DNA from: Lasiodiplodia sp. COLG20
Lineage: Eukaryota > Ascomycota > Dothideomycetes > Botryosphaeriales > Botryosphaeriaceae
Direction: 5' to 3'
DNA length: 64,000 bases
NCBI GenBank assembly: GCA_009801085.1
Contig: VNWV01000004.1
Span: 2,418,001 to 2,482,000, forward strand
Part shown: positions 45,854 through 57,700 of the stretch, one piece after another
Numbering within the stretch: position 1 is the stretch's first letter
Layout: every line of letters starts with the position of its first letter
The notes under the pieces: generated by a model
Seen by the model: only the letters and a program-made list of their open reading frames with translations
Databases searched by the model: none
What the model was told of the DNA's origin: nothing
Position numbers and translations under genes: made by a program

Positions 45854-48501
45854 TCAAATCATCTTCCCAATGCTGATCTTGCGCACAGGAAGCGGGCCTC
45901 CCATGGCGACGCCGACGCCCCTGAAGACCTCCTCGCCATCCCGCGGCGGTGGGCTCTCGGGCTCCTCGAGCGGCGTCTGGTACTCGCCGATACCGGCCTT
46001 CGCGTCCGGCGAGGCCATGACCTCCGTGTCGTCGTCTTCCGGCGGATACCCGTACTCGTAGACGCTGCTGCTGCGGTCCACGACGGGCCCTCCGTAGCGC
46101 AAGAAGTTCTGGCGCTGGGAGGAGGCCGGGCTACCCCTGCCGCTGCCCTGAGGAGCGGCAGCCGTGTTGGCGGAGCCACTGTTGCGCTTGCTGGCACGAC
46201 CGCTGTCTGGCAGGTCGAGCTCTTCGGAATCGAAGCTGAAATGACTCTTGCGCTGCTTGGAAGCCTCTTCTTCGTAGTTCAGCTGGGAAACGCGAGGGTG
46301 TACGGCGGAAAGCTGCTCGGTGGATGAGGTGGTGGTTGTTCCGAGAAGGATACTGACGTCGGGCGAGGGTGTTGGATAGGCATTTTGGGTGCCGGGATAG
46401 GCAGCATAGTTGTAAATATTGGAGGTCACATGTGATTTCTCCAAAGTAGGGCAGCAATTGTTGGCGTAGGAATCAGGTCCGCTGGTTTGGAGCACGCCGC
46501 TGCTGTTGTACCCTTCTGGGTGGCTTCGTGGATACTGCCGCTCAACACGTAAACGCAACTCACCCATCTCACGACGCAGCTCATCAATCTGCGATTCGAG
46601 GTCCTTGCGCGCAGCGCGTTCGTGATAGAGAAGGGAGTAAAGAGCTGACATTTGGTCAGGAGCGTACGAGTGTTGCTCGGTGTAGGAGTGTGAGGATGGT
46701 GGAGGAATACCAGCAGTCGCTACAACTGTCGGCGCACTGCTCATGGTGGTTATACTCGGAGAGCTAATGAGATTGGGAAGAGATGTCTTGGGGGATGGGT
46801 AGCGTTGGTGAGGGAAGCTCTGAGAGGATTGGGTAGGTGTGTAGAATGCTTGGCCGGACTGGGCTGATGTTCCAGTCCGTGACTGAGTAAAGTGCGAATC
46901 ATGAGGGGAAGAAGTCAAAGAGACTGGAGAAGGCACTTGCTGCTGGTCGGTGAAAGGAATGGACGGGCGTTTGGGGTATCGTGGGGAGTCTTCTGAAGAT
47001 GTGCTCAAATGCCTGGAGTGACCTCGCCCGGGAGGCGCATTCTCCAGGATGATAGTCTGTCGATTCTGGCGGCCCTGCATGCGGCGCAACGATTCGTCGA
47101 AGTACCGCATGTTGCTTTCCAGGCGTTCCATACGCTCGTCCAGCAGGACAAACTGCGATTCAGCTGTGGAATCAAACTGTTGTTTGAGTGCTGGGGAATC
47201 CTTGAGTGCAGGGGAATCATGGCCAGTGCGCAGAGGGCCAAAATCAAAGGCGTGCATTTCATGCTCATCCAGAGGGGGCGGGCTGGTACGCATCACAGTA
47301 TCGCGACTGCTAGCCCGCGATGCGCCCTCGCCTGGAGTCTCAAACGGAGTCTCATACACCTCATCTTGCATGATCACATCCTCTTCCTCTTCGGTGGTGG
47401 GCACGTGGGAAGTCTGTGGTCGGCTCCCTGGGGTTTTGCTTTGGCGGAAGCTGCTGACAATACTGTTGCGAATCGACGGGTCTCGCTCATGCATTCTTCT
47501 CAAATCTTCCAAGGCGCCAGCGCTGCGTGACCTGCGGTTGGACCTTTTTCCTGGCCCTTGCGAGCTGAAGCTTTGGCGATGTTCGGGACCGGAAACAGCA
47601 ATGCCGATCTCATCCTTAATACTGCGCTGATCCTCATGCTTGCTCGCGGCCTCGCTCCAGATTGCGGAGAGGGTGGAGGCGTCGGTGGAATTAAAGACGA
47701 CGCTAGGCAGCGTGGCTCTGCGTCGGTGGACCGGGGGCGTGCGGTTGAATGCGATGTAACCCAGCGCACCGCTTTCTTCCTGCGGCGCGTTGACGTTCAT
47801 AGGGAAAGGAAGTTGGTTCGGCGTCCCGCGGCCGAGGTTCTCAGTAAATGAAGGTAATTCGTCAGAATTCGAAGTTCCAACGCGCGGCTCTGCGACGAAC
47901 GTGCGCGGCGGCGGCGAAACGCGCCTGACCTGCGGTTCCTGAAGGCGGTCAGCATTACACGGGGAGGCAACGGCACGAATCGTAGATTTACGCTGTGGTG
48001 ATAGGCATGCCTCGGCGGAGAGGCGGTGCGGCTTCTCTCGCGCTCAACGCGCCTCTTGCTGCCGAAGATCTTCTTGAACGCAGCGCTCAACGAGCCGCGC
48101 TTCTGACGCTTGCTGGGACGGCTGAGAGTGGTGGTGGGCGTGGCAGCAGAGGCACCGCTGATGGAGATGCTGGACTGCATAATAGTCTCCTGGACGTCGG
48201 TCGAGGTGCGTTTGTGGCTCGGAAAGACGCTGGAGAGGCCGACTCGGTGGCCAACGTCCAGGCTGGCCTTGCGCAGCAGACGGCGGCGGGTCGACGAGTT
48301 GGCGTCGCGCAGGTCCAGCGTATGCGAGTCGGTGAAGCGCTTGGGCGACAGGGGCTTGTCTTCGTCTTCGTCGACGGCGTCCACGGGCGGTAGGTCGGCG
48401 GGCGAAGGGCCGGTGATTCTCAGGTTCCCGCGGCGGATTGCTTCAGCTTTCCAGCTGGGGCGGTCGCAGGCAGAGGACGGCTGGTCCTGTGCTGGAAGCA
48501 T
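45854..48501 (-). CDS. Large disordered protein of unknown function, 864 aa
   Basis: I do not recognise the family. Two exons (minus): 47992-48501 and 45854-47938, joined across a 53-nt intron (GTAAAT donor, TTCAG acceptor) on a codon boundary. The protein is Ser/Pro/Gln-rich and mostly disordered. A basic patch near residue 130 (RQKRGSLSAAFKKIFGSKRR) could be a nuclear localisation or membrane-binding helix. A short predicted coiled coil occurs around LLYHERAARKDLESQIDELR and its continuation, and another around LLDERMERLESNMRYFDES. The C-terminus ends GGPLPVRKISIGKMI. The layout (disorder, basic patch, short coiled coils) fits a scaffold or signalling adaptor, but that is inference only. 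Confidence 0.8.
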
Positions 48502-49178
48502 GGCGGGCGGGGACAGCGCTCAATGGCGGGAGGCGGCAGGGCGCAATCTCGTCATGCAGTAATTGCGTGCAGGTCAAAACGCATCTCGCGGTAACACTGA
48601 GAGGAAGAATCGAAGGCAAACGAGCGGCGCCAGCACACTGACAAGAGGGCAAAGTGAGGGCGCGGGACAGTGCCTGAATGGCGCAAGAGTCTTATGTATC
48701 ATTGTGGCAGGGGCAGGGCCTGACACGGTGCGTACGCCTGCCGGGCCGCTCCACGCGTGGAGATGGGAGGCACCGAGCCAGTGGCATGGGCTCGAGCGGT
48801 CGGGGGCCGTGTGCGAAGTGCCGTCGATTCAGGCAAGAGGGGCAGTACCGTTTCAGGGCGGGAGAGAGACCGGATTGTGCATAGCTGTATGCAGAACATC
48901 CACGCCGGCGGCGCGGGCGGGCAGGGGCCTTCTGTTTGTGGACGCCGCGCTGATCGCCAACGGCCAACCTGCCAGGCACCCCCCGCTGCCGCCCATCAAA
49001 CGCTGCTGGCTGCCAGCGCGCCACGTCAAAATGCGGCCTGCCGCTCCAGAACCGCTATCAGTTTTGCGCAAGCACCAATCCCATCCCGCTGCCCTGAAAT
49101 TAGCAGCGGGGGCGCTGCAGCCATCGCACACTGGCGCGCCCCAACACGGCCGTGGCCCACCTCCCGCCCGGGCCTCGC
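48502..49178. other. Intergenic spacer between tandem minus-strand genes
   Basis: GC-rich 677 bp holding the promoter of the 864-aa protein and the 3' region of the helicase gene. A 229-codon plus frame crossing it lacks motifs and is antisense to the helicase 3' exon. Confidence 0.45.
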
Positions 49179-51432
49179 TCATCCGTACAGCTCCGCGGCA
49201 TCCGGGTATCGCAAGTCCGCCTGCTCCTGCAGAAAGTCCATCCAGCGCTTGAGGAACTTGCTGCCCCTGCGCCCGTCAGTCTCGGCCTGTGCATGCAAGG
49301 AGCCCGCTTACCGTCCGACCGTCTCCGAGTCTCCGATCACGCAGAGGTGCCGCTTCGGGCGAGTCATGGCCACTGCGAGTGTCAGTGCAACTGTTTCAGC
49401 TTGCCACGATCGTCATCTTCTGGAACGCGACGCGAGCCTTACCATTGAGCCGCCTCTTCTCGCCCAGGAAGCCCACCTCGTGCTCCGCGTTGCTGCGCAC
49501 CAGGCTGACCACCACCGCCTCCTTCTCGCGGCCCTGGAACCCGTCCACGCTGCCCAGCTCGAGCCCCGGGTACTGCTCCTTGAGCAGTTGAGACAGCACT
49601 GCCAGCTGTGCATTGTACGGTGTCACGATCGCAATGTCCTCTGGTCTCACGCCTGCCTCAACCAGCCGCCCGACGTGCAACCGGACCAGCGCAGCCTCCA
49701 TCTCGTTGCTCTTGCTGTCGCCCAATAGCGACGCCTTCTTGCCCGAGCTCTCGTCCTCGCTGCGTTCTGGAAAGTCGCCACCCTGCGTGTCCCAGAACAC
49801 CACGGGCTCCTTGGTGTCCTCGGTCTCCTGAACCTCATATTCCAGATCCGCCAGGAGGCGCGCTTTGACTGAGTCCGCAGCAATGAGCTTGGACTCGTAG
49901 AGCTCTTGTGACGGAAAGGCCATGATCTTCTCGTGCATGCGGTACTGCGTCGTGAGCATGCGTTTTATCGATGGCCCGTGCAGCGCGAGCAGCCGGTCAA
50001 AGAGCGTCTGCTCCAACGTAAGACCTTTCTCGCTTGTCTTGGCCTCCTTTTGCGCTTTGCTATTCAACGACTTGATCGTCGGGGGCAACTGCAGGTGATC
50101 GCCAGCCAAAACTACCTTCTTGGCCGACAGCAGAGGCACCCAGCACTGCGCCTCGAGTGCCTGACTAGCTTCGTCGATGATCACCACGTCGAACTGCTGG
50201 TCTTTGAGGTGGAAGCCCCCCGCACCATGCAATGTTGCGAGGACCACCTTGCTGCCCCTTACCAGCTGGTCCACGCACCTGCGCTCGCGCTCGCGGAACT
50301 CTTTGCGCAGCTCTCTCATCTCGCCATAGATGGCTTTGCGCTCGCGTCCATTTCGCGTCTTTCTTATACTCGCCTGCTTCGCATCCATCTCCTTTCTGAT
50401 GTCCTGCACGATGGCCGCAGCATCCGACGTCCTCGTGAGGACGTCCAAGGAGTGGTTAATCACCGAGGGCAGCAGTCGCGCAGGATGTCCCAGCCGAATG
50501 ATCGGGACCTTGTGCGGAGCCAGTCTCTCCACAATGTTGTCGACGGAAATGTTAGACGGGCCGCATACAAGGAGGCGCAAGTTCTGTTTAAGGAGCTGAA
50601 GGATCAGTTCGATCAATGTGTGAGTCTTACCGGTGCCTGGCGGGCCGTGGATCAGTGCGACCTCCCTAGAAGCCATGGCAAATCGGATGGCGTCCTTCTG
50701 CGACTCATTGAGGGTCGGGTCGATCCATTGGAGCTTGTCGAGGCCAACTTCCGAGAAGTCCTTCGGCAAAGGCGAAAGCGACGAAAGGCCGAAGAGGGTG
50801 CGGATGAAGGGCGTGTATTCCGAGTCCGTGAACTTCTGCAACCGGGTCATGGTCTGTGTCATCCTTCGCACTGTCAGAATAGAAGCCGCTCTTATCACAG
50901 CCGTACAAGACACACCTCTTGTACGTGACATCATTGGCAAGCTTGACTCTAATGTACAATCAGCACAATTCTCTGCCCATAGCTTTCGTACGACGCACAG
51001 CCATAGCTTCCCCTGCGGCACGTCGGCGTCCTCCTTATCCAGGGCCACGGCGACCGTCGTGGCCGTCGCCTTCAGCACGACGCCATCGACGCCGCTCTTC
51101 TTCAGGTCGCTCTTCTCCTTCTTCTTCGCGCTGCCGGCGGGCTGCTCCTGCACGCCCACAATGTCTCCGGTGCGGATCCCGTGTTCCGGCAGCTCGGCGC
51201 CGGCGCCCTTGACCGCAGGGTCCAGCTCGAGCTCGACCACCGTCTTGCCGCCCAGCCCCGTGCGCTGTGAGGAGATATGCAGGTTGAGGATCGCAAGGCC
51301 CGCCCGCTGGAGCGTCTGGGGCGGGTGCGCGGACAGGAGCAGGGCCGTCTCTTGCAGCTCGGCCTGCAGCTCGGCGTCGAGCAGGGACAGCTGGGCGGCT
51401 GCGAAAGTGGGAATATCGGTTTGCGGCGGCAT
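49179..51432 (-). CDS. SF1B DNA helicase, Hcs1/SMUBP2-like
   Basis: Relative of yeast Hcs1 (DNA polymerase alpha-associated helicase A) and human IGHMBP2. Five exons (minus): 50999-51432, 50916-50948, 49443-50863, 49312-49372 and 49179-49266; all junctions keep phase and give 678 aa. Exon 2 is only 33 nt and supplies VKLANDVTYKR, a conserved block lost if translated straight through. Helicase motifs in order are Q-motif LNESQKDAIRFA, Walker A GPPGTGKTHT (about residue 229), VCGPSNISVDNIVERL, Walker B VVIIDEASQALE, AGDHLQLPPT, TTQYRMHEKIM, IVTPYNAQ, SVDGFQGREKEAVVVSLVRS and RRLNVAMTRPKRHLCVIGDS. The protein starts MPPQTDIPTFAAAQLSLLD and ends LRYPDAAELYG, typical of Hcs1. R3H and zinc-finger extensions of IGHMBP2 are absent. 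Confidence 0.95.
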
Positions 51433-51787
51433 ATTTTCGTGCTTTCCTGGCAGCGGGAGGCGTGTGCGCTGACTCTGCGGAAAGCTTCTCGAAGCCAACG
51501 TTGACCGGTGGTGCAGGGTGGACGCGGGGTTCGGTGGGATGGATGGACGCAGCCGGGCGGGAGGGATGCGCTGCGCGCGGTCACCTGCTTACGCGATGGC
51601 AGCGGCGCGCTCATTGCGTATGCCGACAAGGGCCCTGCCGTGCCCCTGGACCTTACTAGTGGCCGAGCGGGCGGGAACCGACCTGTCAACAGCGACGCAA
51701 TTACAAACCCCATCCACGCGAGCGCCGCACATCCCACCACGACGATGTCCGCCACCCTCCCCCCCCATTGACGGCCGCTGGAGAAAG
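51433..51787. promoter_or_regulatory. Divergent promoter shared by HCS1-like helicase and NTG1-like gene
   Basis: Only 355 bp separate the two start codons on opposite strands, so the genes must share a promoter region. No specific binding site was assigned. Confidence 0.6.
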
Positions 51788-53242
51788 ATGCGCACCTCCC
51801 GTATCGCCCGCGAGACTGCCGCCGTCATGCGCGCATTGTCTTCGTCTTCATCACGGAAATTTCCAGCTCGACCCGACGTCGCTCAAACGCGGACGGTTTC
51901 AGGCTCCGCCGCCCTGACCTCCGCGCCCGAAGAACAGGAACAGGAACAGGAGCAGCAGTCCCGGAAGAGCAGCAGCTCCCCACCGCCGATCACACCAGCA
52001 CCAGCGGAAAACCACGTCCATGGCGCCGCCGACGAACGCGGCTCTTCCTCATCCGACCTCTCCTCCGTGCCCTCCGACGGCGATTCTACAGACCCATCTC
52101 GGAGCCAAAAACCGTCGGCAAAACCCACGGCGACGCCGTCCTTAGCATCAATGACGCGCAAGCGCAAACGGAGCGGCACAGCCGCTTCTGAAACCAAGAC
52201 GCCGACGCTACTCACCGTAACTGCCGCCGAGTCAACCTCGTCGCACTTAATCAATCGTCATGATGCGCCGGATGCAACCGTCACCACCAGTGCAAAGGCC
52301 AAAAAGGCGCGCCGCGCCCCGGCGAAGAAGGCAGTCGCCGCGGATGGCTCCGTCAAGGTCGAGCCGCCGCCCAATTGGGAAGAGATGTACGGCCTGACGG
52401 CCGACATGCGCTCCCGTGTGGTAGCGCCCGTCGATACGATGGGTTGCGAGAGTCTGGCCGACAGGAAGGATTCGCCTCTCGATCAGCGGTTGCAGACCCT
52501 TGTTGCGTTGATGCTGTCATCGCAGACCAAAGACACCGTCACCTCTGTCGCCATGAAGAACTTGCAGGCCAATCTGCCTGGCGGGTTCAATCTGCGCGCG
52601 CTGCTGGAGGTCGAGCCGGCGCGGCTGAATTCCTTGATAGAAAAGGTCGGCTTCCACAACAACAAGACCAAGTACATCAAGCAGACGGCCGAGATCCTAC
52701 GCGACAAGTTCAACGGAGACATCCCCGACACGATCGAGGGGCTTGTATCTTTGCCCGGCGTTGGCCCCAAGATGGCTTATCTGTGCATGAGCGCTGCTTG
52801 GGGCCGCGACGAGGGCATCGGCGTCGATGTTCACGTTCATCGGATCACCAATCTGTGGGGGTGGCACAAGACGCGTAACCCTGAGGAGACGAGGGCGGCT
52901 CTAGAGGCCTGGCTGCCGAGAGACAAGTGGCATGCGATCAATCACCTCCTCGTCGGCTTTGGTCAAACTATTTGTCTGCCTGTAGGCAGGAAGTGCGGGG
53001 AGTGCACGCTTGCCGAAAAAGGACTCTGCCCCGGCGCGGTTGTTGCGAAGAAGCAGACAACGGTGAAGAAGGACAGAGCCGTTGTCAAAGTTGAAATAGA
53101 CGGCGAGACGGTAAAGCAAGAAGTGGTGACAGACACCAAGGTAGAACAGAACGTCAAAGCTGAAGACGTGCCGGTGACCAATGTCATGGATATCGAGGAC
53201 ATTGGCGCGCCGAGAAGAACTAGATCGTCTAGAAGGCGATGA
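51788..53242 (+). CDS. Endonuclease III homologue, DNA glycosylase/AP lyase (NTG1/NTH1)
   Basis: Base-excision-repair enzyme that removes oxidised pyrimidines and cuts the resulting AP site; expected in nucleus and mitochondria. One exon, 484 aa, ATG 51788. Residues 1-190 are a Ser/Pro/Gln-rich extension starting [20 protein letters not shown], which could be a mitochondrial presequence, with a later basic patch (TRKRKRSG) fitting an NLS. The core runs from [18 protein letters not shown]. The helix-hairpin-helix LPGVGPKMA carries catalytic Lys328, and Asp347 lies in [15 protein letters not shown]. The iron-sulfur cluster loop is C-x6-C-x2-C-x7-C, two residues longer in the last gap than the bacterial x5. 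The tail is Lys/Val/Glu-rich and ends [10 protein letters not shown]. Confidence 0.95.
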   Translation: MRTSRIARETAAVMRALSSSSSRKFPARPDVAQTRTVSGSAALTSAPEEQEQEQEQQSRKSSSSPPPITPAPAENHVHGAADERGSSSSDLSSVPSDGDSTDPSRSQKPSAKPTATPSLASMTRKRKRSGTAASETKTPTLLTVTAAESTSSHLINRHDAPDATVTTSAKAKKARRAPAKKAVAADGSVKVEPPPNWEEMYGLTADMRSRVVAPVDTMGCESLADRKDSPLDQRLQTLVALMLSSQTKDTVTSVAMKNLQANLPGGFNLRALLEVEPARLNSLIEKVGFHNNKTKYIKQTAEILRDKFNGDIPDTIEGLVSLPGVGPKMAYLCMSAAWGRDEGIGVDVHVHRITNLWGWHKTRNPEETRAALEAWLPRDKWHAINHLLVGFGQTICLPVGRKCGECTLAEKGLCPGAVVAKKQTTVKKDRAVVKVEIDGETVKQEVVTDTKVEQNVKAEDVPVTNVMDIEDIGAPRRTRSSRRR

Positions 53243-55130
53243 TGGAAGCACGTGGGGAGTTGGGGAGCCTTGCCCGGGTAGTTTGTGCAAGCTATAAATA
53301 CTCACATATCCGGATTGGTTTCTCCGACTCCCCACGTCTGATGTTTCCCGTCCGCTTCCACTTTGGGCGCCGGCGAATCCACTAAAGCCGTACCAAGCTG
53401 CAGCAGCAACAGGGAACATGATTACATTGAATTGCAGGGGTTTCCGTCTCACACCGCTTGAATGCGATGCTACTGATTGATGCTCGAAGTAAGAAACAAG
53501 TCGAATGTCAAGGTAAGTGAGCATGATGCATCCGTTTGAGCATGGCAGGGCGTCAAAGATTTGGCAGGCCAGGCAAGTTCCACGTTACAAGTCCGCAGCT
53601 CTGCATTGTAATGCTTTCAAAGCCACTCGGGGATGCATAGGTTCGGTATCATGCTGCCGCTGTAAGTATCTCGCGTCACCGTCTGCTTCAAAATTTGCCG
53701 CCGGACGCTCAATTCGTCCACGACTCTCCTTACGCGACAGACGCTAGCTCGGCGCATAAAATTCCATGACAAGATGGATCGCTACGTGTTGCCAGCCTAG
53801 AGGAGCATTTTGCTTCGCGGGGGGCCAGTGCACAGCTACCGCCACCCCAGCTTCGCGAATCGATTGCGCGGGAGTGGCGCCGTGTTTCACCTGTCAAAGC
53901 CTACGCCCGGGGCGCGCTGAGGGATTAAGGTTGCGCCCGCTATTACTACCATCTACTTCGTAAGATTTCCTCTAGCTCTCCACTATCGTCTTCTTGCTTT
54001 CCGAATATCTCCGAATATAGCCATGGTTCATTGTTGATCCGGTCGTACCTTGATGTCTTCTTCGTATGCCATGCTTGCCGACGGTAACATGGCGGTGTCT
54101 TGCTGGCCTGCACGTCTTGCAATCAGATAAGACTTATTCAGCGGCGGTGATGTGGCAGGAATAGGGAAAGGCGGGCTGTCATGAGGTTGGGTCAGAAGCT
54201 TCCACGAATTTTTTGCGATATTTTTTCGTCCTTGGCTCTCGCTTTCTGAGGCATCATACTAACCAGTCGGAGACCGCTTATTGCTCCTTCATGCGCACGA
54301 AGAGAATTTCACAAGAGCTGGGAGAACGAAAGGAGAAGCGGAAGGTACAAATCTAGGGGAGTGTACAGCCTGCAGCGATGATGTTGTGCGAGGTCAGGCT
54401 CGGATTATCTTGGATGGCTGCGTCATCGACAGCAGTGGGCATTGATCCCGTGAACCAACCCGGCGCTGGAGAACACGAAGCTCAAGCGTGCCTGGCAAGC
54501 TTACTAGATTGGGTAATCCATGTGTTCGCTACATCTATTCAACGTTCTTCCAAGATGGCCCATCTGCTTCTCGGCTGACCGCCCGCTGCTCACTCGGGCA
54601 GTTTCGTGGTTCATGGGCTTCGTCTTGATTTACTTATGCTTGTTTCTCTTGCAGATTCTCGGCGAGGAGAGTTGCCAATGCTGTTTAGTGCATTATGTTA
54701 GACCCAACTCTAATTGAGCTTACCGCTACTGCACGCTACGCTTCTATCTCCCAAAGCCGTTTCCCCGATGCTCTTTATCGTACCACGCTATACCTGCACA
54801 ACCATAATGTTACCCATTTGGCGGAAACGAATCCGTGCTTTGCTTTTGACCATGTGCCCCATGCACTTTTCTTTTGCTCATGACGCCATGCTAGGTTTGA
54901 GTTCAATCCTAATGGATGGATCTATCGGCTGTCGGACGTATTTAAAGTGCAGAAGCTCTCATTCTAAGATCGTAGGTAGCTCTTAGGAAGTCTGCTGCCC
55001 AAAGAGTCCATTTCACACGAGCTTTCTCTTGAATCCCTCGTTCTTTCCTCCGCCAACACTTAGCCACCAGTATCTCCACCCAAGCCTACACCCTCCATCT
55101 CTCCCACAACAGTTCTAACAATTAAATAAC
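53243..55130. other. Intergenic, gene-poor
   Basis: About 1.9 kb without a supported gene. Short frames lack motifs. AT content rises towards the right, where two gene relics begin. Confidence 0.45.
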
Positions 55131-55700
55131 CCGTCCTAGGCCACCCTCAGCGCCCTCGCCCACCTCCCGCTCAAGCACACCGTCGTCTCCAACCGCGGCC
55201 GCCTCCTCTTCCCACATCGACGCGCTCCACCACACTACAGCCCCGTCATCCGCATCGCGCCCACCGAGCTCGCCGCCTTTCAGGCAGATCCACAGCGTGT
55301 ATAGCAGGCTCGCGAAGGCCGCGTGGTACGAGAAAGCTGGCAAACTTCCCCCGCCCAAACGTGTTTGCCGCGCACGATCCCCGTCGGCTGCCGGCTATTT
55401 GCGCGCGCGTTTGGGAAGGGGGTGGGTAAGGGAGAGGTGCGTGGTTGCGATGGGGAGGGTGAGGGAGGAAGCGGCGATCGGGCGGACGGTGGATTTGACA
55501 ACGTAGTGGACGTGCATAGCGACGGATATTGTTGGCATGCTGGGATTTAGAGAGAGTTTTGGTATGCTAGAGCTTGGGAGGATGACGGAGTATATTCGCG
55601 TGCGGTTGGGAATGGGTTGTTCCGAGAGTGCAAGAGCTTGGGTTGGCTAATAGCATGACCCTCGAGAAGATGGAGCTGGAAACTATGGTGTCATTACGCC
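55131..55700 (+). pseudogene. Cytochrome P450 relic, frameshifted and internally deleted
   Basis: Pieces of a fungal P450 occur in order but in different frames. HYSPVIRIAPTELAAF starts near 55233 (the family YGPVVRIAPxEL block). NVFAAHDPRR is near 55360. ATDIVGMLGFRESFGMLE runs from about 55519 (the xxDxIGxLxFGExFGxLE block before helix F). MTLEKMELETMV starts at 55655 (the MTxxEMExNxxxL start of the I-helix). Stop codons and at least two frame changes separate them. The distance between the last two blocks is about 100 codons shorter than in intact P450s, and the heme-binding Cys region is not found downstream. This is a decayed copy. Confidence 0.65.
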
Positions 55701-56579
55701 AGAGGGGAAGAGTTTTGAAGTCATATCAGAAGGCGTGTAAAAGGAAATTCATTATGGGCTATGTTTTGGGAGATCGCGCATGGTAATTCGTTATGAGGTG
55801 AAATATATGCCAGGATTATCGTAGTACTTGTCCAAGCAAAGTGAAATAGGGAATCGTATTCCTCGGTACATAAGAAATATTGAACTGGCTTTGAGACCAA
55901 GCACAAGATTGAAACATGCGGAAGCGTCAGAAGTCCACACTTTCCGCCTCTTTGCGAACTTATAGAGCTAGGCCTCAAAAATGCTATTTCCTCTCCTCTT
56001 CGCAAGTTCAACTTAGTCAGTCCCATCACTGATAATCCAGGGAAGAAATACGATCTTCCTGATTTCCTGTGCATTAGGTTAACAAATTACTGTAAGTTGC
56101 AAATCCATACCAGACCACACTTGCACTGTTATGACTAGCCCTCATCACGCAAAGATCTTGGTTCAGAGCTCTTGCGGGATCTTCGATGTCTTTCGGAGCC
56201 ATGCGAGAGCTGTAGAAACTGAAACCAAAGGTCATGATCGGGGCAGGTAGAACACTTACCTTCAGAAGAAAATCAGTTGGCCGATATGCGCCATTTCTGT
56301 GTCACCATGCATCAATAGAGTTTCCAATGAGCCCGTAAATAAATATGATGTCAACCACGGCGTTTTATGCATCATGAAGGACTCGAGCCCTAGTATGACC
56401 CTTACGGGATATATTGTCAATAACCGGCTTGGATTCCGGGTGGGATTCAGGCTCCAGCCAATGGGCCACTCTTGAATTTTTCTGACACTGAGGCACTTCC
56501 TTAAGCTTGCAGTTAAATCTTGTAGCTTCTTGCTCAGATCTTTCGGTTTCCAGCCCTTTGACAGATTAGACATCGAATT
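55701..56579. other. AT-rich segment with unassigned minus-strand frames
   Basis: Two open frames on the minus strand, 55721-56074 (118 codons) and 56262-56582 (107 codons), have protein-like composition but no motif I recognise. The second directly follows the zinc-finger relic and may be its decayed C-terminal part. Confidence 0.35.
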
Positions 56580-57700
56580 CATCTATCTCAAAATCTAAAA
56601 CAGAGAGTTCCTCTAAGCTAACATCGTTGGAGAAGCTGTCCTGCGTGCTCCAGGAGATTTTATCTTCCAATTTCAACATTGAAATAGATATTGTTCCGGA
56701 GATCAAAATAATTCTCTCTGTCATGGTCATCGTAACCAGGAGGTCTGAAACACTCCCTTTCCCTTTCCCCAGCAATTGGCCAGGGTAAAAAACAAAGAGA
56801 GAGCCAATGGGCGTGCTCCACAACATGGCCAAGCAAAGTAAGCGGTGCCATTTGGGTATCTTCATGGGGGCAAAGGGGGAAAAACGAAGTTCGGTCGGGG
56901 CTGATTCTGCAGAGACTGGGACCAGCATTTCCAACTGATCTTCAGAAACGGTCTCTCGGTGTTTAACGCTCATGTAATCAATGAATGCCTGTGGTTCTTG
57001 AAATTTGATAGGCCCTTTGCATGCAAAACGCTGCTAATACTGATAGTTCGAGTGTTCGTTGTGCACGTGCGCTAGCTAGTCTTTAGCCGTTGCGTAAAAT
57101 TGCCACTGCTGGGGGCATTCTTTAAGCACACATGTGTATGGAAGGTTGTCTTCTTCGATGTGTTTTCTGGGTATGCAATTTGGTCCGGGATCCTTTCTTA
57201 ATATCGAGGATACATATACATACCTCCATGTCGATCCTTTTGAGAAGAATATACTCAAAGATTGGCAACAACACGTACACTTGAACATCTTTTGGTCATT
57301 TGAAATCAAAGGAGAGTTGGGATAATCAAGGTTCGAAGTTGTTGAATATGCAATTGTCGTCGATAGTTGAGACTCGGATTCTTAAGGTATCCTCCCTTGA
57401 TCTTCAAGGGGTGTAGGAATTGTTTCTGACGGCTCAGATGTCAGTTCGATTGTGCGCTTTTGATGTTGTTGTTGAACGGGCTCACATTCGGAACCGGTTT
57501 CAGAACCGCTGGTGTATTGCTTGGGTCTTTGTGCAGATATATGCAGGTTTTGTTCGTGTCGGCAGTGCTAGGTCGTAGCCGTTCGCTCTCTGGAAAGCCT
57601 CATCGCGTGATTCTGTGCGTACAAGACCCTGTGACGACGTCGGAGGTTTGCTTCAACCAGGTGCGCCTGGGTTGTGTTGAGTTCACGTCGGCACAGCTGT
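56580..57700 (-). pseudogene. C2H2-type zinc-finger gene of a large fungal family, inactivated
   Basis: On the minus strand the blocks appear in order. First is HLVEANLRRRHRVLYAQNHA (about 57606-57680), which ends at a TAG at 57568-57570. Next is KMFKCTCCCQSLSIFFSKGS with DNLPYTCVLKECPQQWQFYA (57076-57309). Then come DYMSVKHRETVSEDQLEMLV (to about 56900) and, in another frame, LLGHVVEHAHWLSLCFLPWP (about 56770-56830). The frame is broken by TAG at 57076-57078 and 57034-57036, both where the family has Trp (TGG), and by a frameshift near a T/C homopolymer at about 56869-56890. TGG to TAG changes fit G-to-A transitions as made by RIP. The family name rests on my recollection of its motifs. Confidence 0.65.

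Noticed and set aside
48563..49728. 229- and 323-codon plus frames antisense to the helicase gene
   Set aside because: They overlap well-defined helicase exons, carry no domain, and have composition typical of antisense frames.
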